Assembly: GCA_002785985.1 (NCBI GenBank)
Contig: NHNU01000018.1
Span: 768,491-832,490 of the forward strand
Length of the DNA stretch: 64,000 nt
Direction of reading: 5' to 3'
Source: Microcyclosporella mali
Taxonomy: Eukaryota; Ascomycota; Dothideomycetes; Mycosphaerellales; Mycosphaerellaceae
A program made the position numbers and the translations under genes. Within the stretch, counting starts at the first letter, position 1. Each line of letters opens with the position of its first letter. Positions 1-10,465 of the stretch are shown here, one piece after another. The notes under the pieces are model-generated. The model was not told the origin of the DNA and ran no database searches. It saw only the letters and a program-made list of their open reading frames with translations.

Positions 1-874
1 ATTTCGATCAGCCCCGAGATGATGAGGAAGGCATCTGCTGGATTTTTTCGAGGCTGTACTGGCTTCTCAGTGACTGGCAGAATATCATTGGTGAAGTACT
101 CGCACGTCTGGACGAGGCTGAGGAGAACAGTCATGGTCGACACTTACCTGTGAAGATCCGAACGCGGCGTATGCACATCGAAGTCGACAGGATTTACGAG
201 ATGAAAGAGTATCTACATTTTCATAATCGCGCCTTCAAGAAGCTGCAGAAGCTGAAGGACGATCTTCCGAAGAACGAGCAAGCGGATCCTCTGTGGGGCG
301 ACATGGACGATGCTGTGGAGGACTTGGAGCAATTTGACAGCTCGCTTGATTCTCTCAAAGAAAGTAAGAAGCATTCCCACGCACACACGAGGACAGTTAG
401 CTAAGGAGACATGTCTGTACAGGGTTCAACAACTTGATCGAGCTGGAATTCAACATCACCAACGCAGTTGACTCCGACAACTCGGCCTTTCTGACGACGA
501 TTGCGACGCTCTTTCTGCCTATCTCCTTCTTGGCGTCTTTGTTTGGTATGACCACGGTGACATGGCCGGTCATCTGGTATCTCTGGATTGCCATTCCTGT
601 GTTGATCGTGAGCGCGGCATTCACGGCGGTCTTTCCATCGGCCAAAAACAGGGTGCAGAAGGCTCTCTATCCCATCGAAGAGACTCATTTGCGCCTGAAG
701 CCCAGCCAGTTCACGCTGCTTGGAGACGAGTTGCCAGCGAGTGTCGATATCCAATCGTCAGAGAATAGGCAGGGACGCTTCAAGCATAGACGAACATCAA
801 CAAGCGCTGGATTCCAGGCACCCTCTCATTCCCGGCGAAGGTCGCAGTCCAGGCGCGAACAGAAGGAATCGTGA
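1..874 (+). CDS. CorA-type metal ion transporter, C-terminal part (5' end outside window)
   Basis: This is the last roughly 270 residues of a CorA/Alr-type divalent cation channel. Exon a runs from the window edge (reading frame from base 3) to 363. A 59-nt GT-AG intron follows (364-422), and exon b is 423-874; the join restores RFNNLIELEFN. The visible part has a long helical stalk, then two membrane segments, LTTIATLFLPISFLASLF and IWYLWIAIPVLIVSAAFTAV, near the end. This is the usual CorA C-terminal hairpin with both ends in the cytosol. The signature loop between the helices reads GMT where classical CorA proteins have GMN. A basic Ser/Arg-rich tail of about 60 residues follows. The family carries Mg2+ or related cations; the substrate here is an inference. 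The start and N-terminal domain are not in the window. Confidence 0.85.
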
Positions 875-1754
875 AATGCTGTTGAGGGTGGATGCTGGCA
901 GGTTGCTGCACATGAGACCCAGAACATGTTCACCACTTGTAAGTCCCGTGTGGGCATTCGGTCCTTTTGAGTTTTTAGGGTCACGTCACAGTCCACGGTC
1001 TTGTGCTCACGCAAGAACTGACATGAGACATTAGTATCCAGCATGGCATTGACCCACGGGGCTAGCAGTCACATCCTTGGCAAAAGCGATATTGAGGCAC
1101 CCATGTGGGTGGCTGGCACTGGAGCGAGCGGCGTTCGGGGTGAAAGCCGGCAAATGGAGGCGTTTGCTAGCTCAAGAGAGTTTCAAGACGTTGCCGGGGT
1201 GGCATCATCTGCTTTCATCTGCAGAAGCAACATGTTTCGTGCTCGTTTTCGTGAAGCAGAAGTCTGGCACAAGCATTCAGGCAGGACCAATCCTTATAAA
1301 CTCAGTCATTGTCACCACCGAACTCAGTTGTTGTCCTTCAACGAGGGCATACCTCTGCGACGAAGACCTTCTGAGCTTCGGTTTCACGGCATGTATAGAT
1401 TGGTACGTAAGAAGCTAGAAGAGGCCAAGAATGCGCTTATGATGCATAAGCTCCACAAAGAAGCTGCACGAATTCGGACCGAGAAGCTTGCGCGCCACAA
1501 GATCATTGGCCAAACACGATAATATCAATGCATCGGCAGAACGATGGTGTGCGCTTGGGGTCTCCAGAGACCGCGATATCGCGGGAGTGTGGAGGGAAGA
1601 TAATGGAGTCCCCTCGGGGCACCATGGAGTATAAGTTGCGGAGGTTTAGCCTCTGGAAGCAGCAGCACCACTTCTCTCAGCGACTTTTCGTCTCTGTTCT
1701 ACTCCGTCAATAACATCGCCCGGCCCTGGCATAGTGCCGCTGTTATTGCCCATC
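875..1754. other. Intergenic region between the CorA-type gene and the sugar transporter
   Basis: This stretch of about 880 nt should hold the 3' flank of the channel gene and the promoter and 5' UTR of the transporter. An open frame at 1043-1522 has unconvincing composition and no recognisable domain. A TATA-like tataag sits at 1630-1635, about 120 nt upstream of the transporter ATG. I see no other gene. Confidence 0.6.
1630..1635 (+). promoter_or_regulatory. TATA-like element upstream of the sugar transporter
   Basis: The hexamer tataag lies about 120 nt before the transporter ATG. Position fits a fungal core promoter, but a six-base match is weak evidence on its own. Confidence 0.25.
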
Positions 1755-3756
1755 ATGTCGATCGAGAAGGATAGCAAGACTTTCGAGACCACGCACGCCA
1801 CCAATGTCGAGCATGCAAGTACTGAGGAATCACCGGAATATATGTCGCAGGACAAGATCCAGGAAGCCGTCCGCAGCGGCAGCATCCCTCAGATCTCATC
1901 CAAGCGAGAAGCCATTGAGATGGCCCAAGCGGGCGGTAGTTGGGAGGCAGACGCCGTGATTGAGCAGCTAGAGAAAGACCTGCAGGCTCGTGGCGACAAG
2001 AGAGGCATTTTCGACATCGAGTTCTCGAACCCCAAACACTTCACATGGCTGCTCGTTGCTTTCGCCTCGATGGGAGGCTTGCTCTCTGGCCTGGACCAGT
2101 CACTGATCTCTGGCGCCAATCTCTTCTTGCCAGATGATCTGGGTCTCAGCGCACAACAGAACAGCTTGGTCAATTCTGGAATGCCCCTTGGCGCTGTCGC
2201 TGGCGCTCTCATTCTTGCTCCTTGCAACGAGTATTTCGGCCGGCGCTGGTCCATCATCATCTCTTGCATTCTGTACACCGTCGGCGGAGCTCTCGAAGCC
2301 GGCTCGATCAATTACGGCATGATCATTGCTGCTCGCATCATCCTCGGCATGGGCGTTGGTCTCGAAGGCGGTACCGTCCCTGTATACGTCGCTGAGACCG
2401 TAGAGCGACGACTACGTGGAAACATGGTGTCTCTGTACCAATTCAACATCGCTCTCGGTGAGGTTCTAGGATACGCCGTCGCCGCCATGTTCGTCAGCGT
2501 GGAGGGCAATTGGAGATACATCCTCGGCAGCTCCCTTGTCTTCTCGACCATCATGCTCGTCGGCATGCTCTACATGCCCGAATCACCACGTTTCCTCATG
2601 CACAAGGGCGACACTCTGGCCGCCTTTGCGGTGTGGAAGCGTATTCGAGGCACGCGTACCGTCGAGTCTCGTGAAGAGTTCTTCGTTATGAAAGTCGGCC
2701 AGGAAGAGGAAGATGCTGAAGTCGCTGCCGGTCGCCAATCGAGCAAGTACCCCTGGATGGACTTCTTCACTAAACCGCGTGCTCGCCGCGCCATCATCTA
2801 TGCCAACATGATGATCTTCCTTGGACAATTCACTGGAATTAACGCAATCATGTACTATATGAGTGTTCTCATGAGTCAGATGGGCTTCAACGAGGTTAGT
2901 TCTACCGCCATATTCACCTCCTTGAAATCATGGAAAACTCACATGTCACAGTACCAATCTAATTACATGTCCCTCGTCGGCGGTGGGTCTCTCCTGATCG
3001 GAACCATCCCAGCCATCTTCCTCATGGAGACCTGTGGACGCCGATTCTGGGCCATCGCCATGCTTCCGGGATTCTTCATTGGTCTCGTACTCGTCGGTAT
3101 ATCCTACCACCTGGGCGCCTCAGCTCTCGGTGTCTATCTCACGGGCCTCATCGTCTACGAGATGTTCTTCGGCTCTTACGCCTGTCTCACTTGGGTCATC
3201 CCGTCAGAAGGTAAGCAAGGCCACGGCGAGCAGCCTACTCATATGATGTCTGAACAGTCTTGCTGACCTCTTGGCTTTCTTTCAGTGTACCCTACCTACT
3301 TGCGATCGTACGGCATGACGACTTCAGACGCTCTACTGTTCCTCTGCTCGTTCATCGTGACATACAATTTCACGAGCATGCAGAATGCCTTCACACCTTC
3401 CGGCTTAGCTCTGGGCTTCTACGGTGGCATCGCAGTGCTCGGCTGGTTCTACCAGATTCTCTTCATGTGAGTCCCACTCTCTTTCTCATACACACATCAA
3501 CCTCTGCCCTTTGAGAAAAGAATGAATTCTCACTGACATGCGGCATAGGCCTGAGACCAAGGACCGGACGCTCGAGGAGATCGACCTCATCTTCCAGAAA
3601 CCCACGCGCCAGCTCGTCAAGGAGAATCTGGCGAGCGCCTTGGACACGACGAGCGATCTGTGTCGCTTCCGCTTCAAGAAGGTCTTTATTGACAAACATC
3701 GAGCCTCGAGGCGCGACAGTATCGTGAATGAGAAGGCCGGCAATGGCGATGCATGA
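1755..3756 (+). CDS. MFS sugar transporter (SP family)
   Basis: Major facilitator superfamily sugar porter in the plasma membrane, 595 aa. There are four exons: 1755-2894, 2952-3210, 3286-3466 and 3549-3756. The first intron is 57 nt and happens to be open in frame, so a naive reading adds 19 spurious residues. Start: ATG at 1755; an in-frame GTG at 1734 is not needed. About 95 hydrophilic residues precede twelve predicted membrane segments. Sugar-porter marks are YFGRRW after TM2, the MPESPRFL motif at the end of TM6, a second GRRFW motif, and MPETKDRTLEEID after TM12. The family moves hexoses, pentoses, polyols or quinate by proton symport; the exact substrate cannot be read from sequence. 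It stands alone, without catabolic genes beside it. Confidence 0.92.
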
Positions 3757-4410
3757 AAGGGGTTTCGTACCATTTATGAAATGTGAGAGACTTTGATGGA
3801 AGCCGACACGAATTGCATGTGCATACTGTACTAGCTAGCTTTCTCTGGTAGCGCGAATGTCGGCTCAGCATATAGATAGATAGATACGATACCCCAAACG
3901 CATTTTGAGCTCCTCGCACACTCCCTCTCGAATACCACCAATGAATAAAGTCATTGCGTCGAGGTCAGTCAGTCAGTCAGGCCGCCAGCGAAGTCGCCAT
4001 GTGGTCCCAAGACTTCCCCATAATGACCGTGTAGGAATATTTCGCTCAGGTAGGCACAGCCAATATCTTCGTAGACTTTTTTTCTTTTTGGTTCAAGTAT
4101 GGCTCAAAAACCCTTGTGACGCGCTGTCACATCTTCCCACAGTGATGAAGATTGAATTTCCCAGCGAGGATTGATCAGTGAATGTCTGGGGCGGAGGGAA
4201 AAGAAGCCCAGAAATTATGTCCCCCTCGCATGAGCATACTGGTCTCTATTATTATCTCACCCTATGTCGGCGACCAACATCCTCTCCTACTCTCATCAGC
4301 ATGTGAGCCGGCGATGCCCCACAACCACCTACCCATACCCACAACCACACCTAGCATAGGAGAACACTGCGCACGACTGACTACTACCACTGCTGCTGCT
4401 GCTGCTGCTA
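3757..4410. other. Intergenic region between convergent genes
   Basis: This is the 3' flank shared by the sugar transporter (+) and the SHB17-like gene (-). It contains a short (TCAG)n run at 3964-3980, a GATA-type run near 3876-3890 and a CTG/GCT triplet run at 4390-4410 that ends at the stop codon of the minus-strand gene. No gene was seen. Confidence 0.6.
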
Positions 4411-5437
4411 CTACTGCGACGGCGGCGCCTCAGCATTCTCCACCACATCACTCATGAACGCACCACCCAACAGAATCGCCGGCTCATTCAGGCTATGATG
4501 CTCATAACTCAGCGTGCCCACGCCTCCGGCCTCCAGGATCAGACTCGGGTTGTCCGCGATATCCTTGCCGACCCAGCGGCCCGCGAAAGCGCGCAGGATG
4601 TGTCCGTGCGCGACGATGAGGACGTCAAAGGGCTCGGTCACGGAGCCTTTCGGTCTGCCGATGGCGTGGGAGTGGAAGCGCTCGCGAATATCGGCGATGA
4701 GAGCGTCGAGGCGGGAGGTGATGTCTTGAGGGGATCTGTTGTGAGAGAGGGGGAATATGATCAATATGGATATGACGAAAAATTCAAACATGAAAGCTGG
4801 GAGAACAGGGCGAAAGCAAAGAATAAGATATCGGGTGTTGGGGAATTCGTGGGGAAAAAAAAAACGTACTCTCCTCCGGGACACCCATCCCTCCAGATAT
4901 CCCAAGCTCCCTGCCCACTCTCCTTCCGCCTCGCCTGAATCTCTTTACTCGTCACGCCCTCATAATCTCCATACTCCCACTCTCTTATACTCTCCGTGAC
5001 CTCCACCTTCGCCGCCGTCTCACTGCCATTATTCCCCTGCTCCTCCTCTTCTCCCTCAGGTCTGTCCCCATGTCTCTCCCACGGCAGACTCTCCCGACAC
5101 CCCAACCCCAACAACTCCAGCGTCCGCTGCGCGCGCTTCCTCGGCGAAACATATATATGCGCGAGATTGCGGGGCACGATGAGACGGTCGGGGCCGACGA
5201 GGGCCTTGCCGGTCGCGAGGATGCGTTTCTCGCCGTTCGCTGTGAGCGGGATGTCGGAGCTGCCGGTATGGCGGCCGTTGAGCGACCATTCGGTCTCGCC
5301 GTGGCGGATGATGAAGACGCGCGGGGTGGTCTGGCTGGCACATGGAACAGGTCAATGATTTGTGTGCGGTTTCTCCCCCCCCCCTCTCCCTCCCTTCTGA
5401 ACAGAGGAGGTTTTTGGACGAAAGTAGTACTGACCAT
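4411..5437 (-). CDS. SHB17: Sedoheptulose-1,7-bisphosphatase-like histidine phosphatase
   Basis: Member of the histidine phosphatase (phosphoglycerate mutase-like) superfamily, about 262 aa. Yeast Shb17 hydrolyses sedoheptulose 1,7-bisphosphate and feeds ribose synthesis; the same role is inferred here. Exon 2 (4870-5330) carries the catalytic RHGETEW with the phosphorylated His, then YVSPRKRAQRT and REWEYGDYEG. Exon 3 (4411-4735) carries the second catalytic His in AHGHILR, then LEAGGVGTLSYEHH. REWEYGDYEG, WRDGC and the AGG-G-LSYEHH block match Shb17 specifically rather than glycolytic mutases. The 134-nt intron at 4736-4869 joins GGE to SPQD in frame. The start is less sure: the best model has the ATG at 5435-5437 alone in exon 1, followed by an intron 5331-5434, giving MTTPRVFIIRHGE. 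Length is close to yeast Shb17 (271 aa). Confidence 0.88.
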
Positions 5438-6594
5438 TTTTGTAGAGATGTTTCGGGACGGGGAACTTCCTGGGCGGCAGAGAGGTAAGTCACAGCAGCT
5501 GTGCTTCTAACATGAAGCATTGGAGTTTTGGTGGGGATGGTATCGACGTCACAAATCGTGGGCTGTCGTCCCTCTAGCCGTTCCGGCGCCTCCGCAGCCT
5601 CTTCGGTGGAATGATAGTAGTCATGTCTATGGGCATTAGCCTACGGTGTCGTGGTACAGAACTTGATTGAGCTGACGAATGCATGACAAAACCTCTTTGA
5701 AGCAAGTCTGACGCGAGGTGAAGCACTGACTCCCTCCATGGACCCCCCCTTGCGCCAATCTCCTTCAAGGACCACCATGAACAAATAAAGAATATTGGAT
5801 ACACCTTGATATGAAGCTTTTTCTCACATATCTCCCACTATTGCTGCCCTCAGCACATGCTCGCGCGGCCCACAAAGAACTCCCGTTCGGCTTTGTCCAC
5901 ACTCTGCGAAAATCACCCATTCTTGCTTTGGGTCGACTTCACATCACCATGTCAATCTGCCGAACTGCTCGCCTCAGACAATATCGATACATTGATCGAC
6001 CGCTCAACAATCTGGTGCCGAACGCGTGTGCTCTATCCTCGCATGGTCATGTCGTTTGCAATCCAATGCTTCCACTGACCAAGAAACACAAGAAGCAAGA
6101 AGATCGCCCCTATCATCCAGCGAAGCACGCCATGCAGACTGGCAGATCAACAAATAGAAAGGTGGAAGCGGCTTCTCCAGCCCATGCTCTCGTTACGCCC
6201 GTGAAATGCCCAAGTATTAAGTAGTGGTCGGTGGTGCTCTGTCGAGCCCGGCCGGCCAGTGTTCCCAGTTGCCGTCTATGTACGATATTGTTGGCGAGTA
6301 TGCAGAAAACCGTTTCCGCCGAAAGTAGCGGTCCGCCATCTATATTACCCCGTCATTAGCGCGGAACGATCTGTCGTGCCTCATGTTCGCGGTGGAAGCG
6401 GTCCGCGAAGGGGTGGTGAATAAAGAGTGATGCCACGAGAAAATAGGTTGGCGCTCCGTCTCGTCAAGTTAAAGATAGTGGTCTGAGTTGCCAGCGATAG
6501 TGTCCGACTCTTGTTCGGCGCGATTATATATGCCGAGTGTCGTACGAACTCAACTTGGGAGCGATATATCCGGCTTTTCTGTCGAGGTCGATCG
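5438..6594. other. Intergenic region
   Basis: About 1.16 kb between two minus-strand genes: the 5' side of the SHB17-like gene and the 3' flank of the reductase-like gene. Short open frames occur (for example 5811-6224 on the plus strand, with a hydrophobic N-terminus) but their downstream composition is not protein-like. No RNA gene or repeat seen. Confidence 0.55.
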
Positions 6595-9273
6595 TTATCT
6601 GACACTGATGGGTGGTCGCGGACCCAGACTGCTATTGGAGCTGTGGGCCGAAGGTTCGGAATCTACAGGGGCGGAGCGATTGCTCTCACCACTCCCCGCG
6701 CTGGCGCTCGCAGAACCTGTCAGACTGCGCACTTGGTTTGGAGGACCGCTTTTGGGTGGATAAAGGTTGCTCACCCCAGTTTGTTGCTCAATTTGCTGCG
6801 GAGCTACCGCATTGCCATGCCCTGGTGGGTGACGAGGAATTGGTTGTCTCATGCCTGGTGGACTCGGTCGTCCATTACGCATGGGTGGACCATAACCGTT
6901 TGTCGCAGGCCCAGGGCCATAACCATTCGGAGGCGATTGTCGTGGAGGCGGTCCTCTCGGACCGGGACTCAACGGGTTGCCTGGAGACTGGCTGCCTCGA
7001 CGATTGACTGGATAGCCATTGTGAGGCGGAAAGCCGCCGGGACCAGGCGGACCACCGTGTTGTAGCTCATTCAGGCGCTCTGCCGTCAAAGAGTTCGCTC
7101 GGGATTCGTGACCCATGTTCATCCTGTCCACATTGCCGTAGCGGTCAGAAGAATATCCCATGAGTGGGTTGTTCATCAGCTCTTCGCGCAGCCCGGGCAT
7201 GTCCGCCATCAGGGCAGCGCTGGTGCGGTTCTGTTTTGGTGGCCGCCTCATGGGATTGCGACTGTGACGAACGGCAGAACCTCCTCCTGGTCCCCCTCCC
7301 CCTCCCATCAACTCCGGATTGTTGCGCAGTTGGCTCGCACTCGGCGCCTTTCTAGTTCGCCGCGATGTGACGCTCATCATGTCTATGTTCTCTGGAACGA
7401 CGCCGGGTGGCGCGGCTGCCATAGGGTCGAAGAAGTCTTCTCCATCTTCTTCTTCATCATCGAATGTATCCCTTGGTGGAGGCATCCTGCCAGGGCCGCC
7501 ACGTCGCATATGATATTCACGCTCACGAAGAGCGAGCTCTTTCTGTCGCAAGGCCAACTCCCTCTCTCGGAACGCCAGATCCCCAGATGCCGAAGCGGGC
7601 ATGTCGTAAGGACCGTCTGTGTCGGCCACGTTGTCGTATAGCATCACATGGCTGAACTCCTCGAGATCATTGCCTTCAAAGGAAGCGCGTCTAGGCATCA
7701 GGCCTGGATGTCCCCGTGGACCGTAGCCATTGCCATTCATGCGCGCTGGTGGTGGAAAGCCACTCATGGATGGCGGGCCTCTTCGCATGCCAGGGGGTGG
7801 CGGGCCACCAGCTGCTGAAGGTGCACGGCTGCCAGGCCGGAGACCAGGCCGCATGGCTCCATTCGTGGGTGGAGGGCCCCTTCCATTAGGATAGACAGCT
7901 CCATTAGGCATTGGGGCGGACGACATCCTGGGAGTCGGTTGCGTCATCGGAGGCGGTTCAGCAGATTGTTGTGGCTTGGTCTGGTTGGCGATGTTGAGGT
8001 TGTGAAGTAGCGCATAAAGAGTCTCGATGCGTGGTGCCTGGACACCGTTTTCTTGAGCCAGCTTGATGGGTGAGCCCAGATACATCTCCACTTCCATGGG
8101 TCTCCTGGCACTGAAGTCTTGGTACATGGTACTGTGTGTATCGGATGTAGCAATCATCTTCTCCATTGTCTCTTCTCGAAAGGTCGACTTGAAATCACAT
8201 CCCTGGGCTCGCGCAACGCTGAGGAGTTCGTCAATGACAGCAGTGATGAGAGAGCGGACGCCAGTCTTTTCCAGCAATTCGGCGTGGGTCGGAGTCTCGA
8301 AGAGGACGCTGATGGGATGAAAAGCGATTGGTCTGGGAAGAGGTTAGCTTTGAGCTTGATCCCACTGAGAATGTCCAAGTCGTACCCAATCATTCTCTCG
8401 TACTGTTGCTGCCGAATATTGTGTGCAACCTCGCAATCTACTTGGCCAGATTTGAGTGTCATGGCCAAAGCCTCCGCCATGTCTGTCTGTATTGATGCTG
8501 GAATAGATGGATTCTTGTTGGCCGCGCCGACCCACAGCTCCGTCGATCCTTTGTGCTCAAATTCGCTGGCGCCCAGTTGTGAAATTTCAACTCCTGATAC
8601 GAGGGACAGTACGACGTTTGTGGGAAAGCGTTGCTCCAGATACGACTCGATGCCGAGAGTGTGTGTAGTGTTGACAAGGATGCAGGTGTGCTGCGGAGAC
8701 ACGACGGACTCGATGACGGATGCGAGGTCGTAGACATCCGGAAGCGCCTTGACGCAGAGCAGCACATAGTCGAACGATGCTCTCGACGCGCCGGCAGCGT
8801 CTTCAGGTGATCTCACCACTGTGGCACAGTGTCAGTCGAGTGTCGAGAACTCTCTCTCTTGTGTCAGGGATGATATGCCTACCATGTCTTGGCTTGAACC
8901 TTTCATTACCGAATTTGTCTGATCTGGAGAGGAAGTGAGCATCAGTGACACATGCGTTGGACAGCAGCGATTCCCAACGTACCTGAACGAGATGCCGTAC
9001 TGGTGAACGGATTCGAAGCCGTTCTTCCAGACCAATGTGACATCGCATGCTTGGGTCGCTGAAAGACGCCAAGACAGGAAGGCCGAGACAGCATTACCGC
9101 CGACTGTGAATGAGTGTCAGACGCGTGCAATGCATGGTATGTGTTGGCAGCAGCTGCGCGCCTTCCGCGTGGATAGCGAAAGCTCCGCGAGCAAGAGAAT
9201 GCAAGCGGTGCACGGGCTGAGTTCAGGATAACGCACCTGACAGAATGCGCAGGCGCGGTGTGGTCGGAGGCAT
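6595..9273 (-). CDS. Ketopantoate reductase-like (ApbA/PanE) protein with long Pro/Gly-rich C-terminal tail
   Basis: Five exons: 9237-9273, 8983-9103, 8883-8923, 8386-8818 and 6595-8332, giving 789 aa. The first 330 residues are an ApbA/PanE-type 2-dehydropantoate 2-reductase. They begin RILSVGGNAVSAFLSWRL (Rossmann start; the expected glycine-rich turn is G-G-N-A-V), continue through VLLCVKALPDV and VEISQLGASEF, and end in the helical C-terminal domain (FHPISVLFE, then MYQDFSARRPMEVEMYLG). The family reduces ketopantoate with NADPH on the way to coenzyme A, but many fungal paralogues have no known substrate. The remaining roughly 460 residues are low complexity: Pro/Gly/Arg/Asn-rich with repeated RGPPP-like runs, plus one charged helical segment with two ELALR repeats. 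The 53-nt intron 8333-8385 joins YERMIG to PIAFHPIS. Catalysis is unproven; the tail suggests scaffolding or condensate behaviour, which is inference. Confidence 0.85.
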
Positions 9274-9837
9274 TGTGATGAGGAGGTCGCGCACGCTTGA
9301 GGGCGGCGGACGGGTAGTGGATGGGTAGCGGTGGTGGTGGTGAGGGCGAAGAGCAGCAGAAGTCCGGCGAGGTGGTGGTGCGCTGGCGGACGGAGGAGGA
9401 GGAGATGCTTGCTCGCGGCCGCGTCACGGCGTGGAAAGGTGCAATAGCGTAGCAGAGGAAAAAAGGGTTGAGTCCGCCCGACAGCAGGCCGCTGTGAGGG
9501 ATGTGCAGCGGTGCGACGGGGTGCTAACGAGCGGAGTGGTATGCAAACAATACCGGGATGCACCAAAGCGAGGGTGGAGGTGGTGTGAATAGCGGAGGGT
9601 GGTGCAGTGTGGTGTAGAGCGGCGGGAGAAGGTGATGATGGATGGGTTTGGGAAGGCGGACGTGGACGGACGGGTAGAGTAAGTTAGTGTGCAGTGTAGT
9701 GCAGGTGTAGTGTAGTCAGGTTAGGTTAGAGTTGAGGGATGCGCAGCACAGCACACAGAAAGCGCGACGGCGGCAAGCGTGCGCGGATGGCAGCAGCCGC
9801 AGCAAAGGAGGAAGGATCGTTGGGTTAGCAGTTGACC

Positions 9838-9900
9838 GATTATTATCATTACTACTATGATTGTTATTATTATCATTATTATTATTATCCTTATAATCAT
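9838..9900. repeat. Imperfect ATT/ATC microsatellite
   Basis: An A/T-rich tract made of tandem att, atc and act triplets, standing out from GC-rich flanks. Confidence 0.85.
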
Positions 9901-10446
9901 ACGCTACCAGGCAGAGTTCAAGTTGCGATCGCAGGCAAGACTAATGTATTACCTCCTAATAAGTGATGAGTTATGTACTGTCGCGGGAAGGGTGGATGGA
10001 TGCATGCCATGCAACCAAGTCGTCCGTCAGTCAATCCACTTGGTTCACTGGCATTTGCTGTTGCAGTGCCGCACCGGGGCGACCACCAACAAGGCCAAGC
10101 CGACTAAAATAAAAGTGCTCCTGTCGCTGTCTCTGACTTGTGCGCTGTTGCTGCACGTCAGAGCCAGCCGTTCAGCCGTGATGAATGCCATCCGGTGGTG
10201 TGGTGCTGTGTTCAGCCTGAGGTACATATATGTAATCATGTAGGTTATGATGATCATGTTCAGCTGTTGTGGACCGTGCAGCATATCTAGGAGTCAAAGA
10301 AGATTGCTGTTAAGCTGCTGCTCATACACAGCTCGCTGCAGGGTATGGTGATCATTGATGGAGCTGTTCCCAATTCCTCGTGCGCTTGTGTGTATACTAC
10401 TACTGCCACCACTTCTCCTCGCCCTCCTCGCCCTCCTTACCTCCTA

Positions 10447-10465
10447 CTGCTGCTGCTGCTGCTGC
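10447..10465. repeat. CTG triplet microsatellite
   Basis: About six tandem ctg units in a C/T-rich, non-coding context. Confidence 0.85.

Noticed and set aside
1043..1522. Open frame of 159 codons on the plus strand
   Set aside because: No domain, poor composition, and it lies in the promoter region of the sugar transporter.
1734..1754. GTG start for the sugar transporter
   Set aside because: The ATG at 1755 lies in frame directly downstream; fungal nuclear genes rarely start at GTG.
5811..6224. Open frame of 137 codons with a signal-peptide-like N-terminus
   Set aside because: Only the first 20 residues look like a protein; the rest is random in composition and there is no splice partner.
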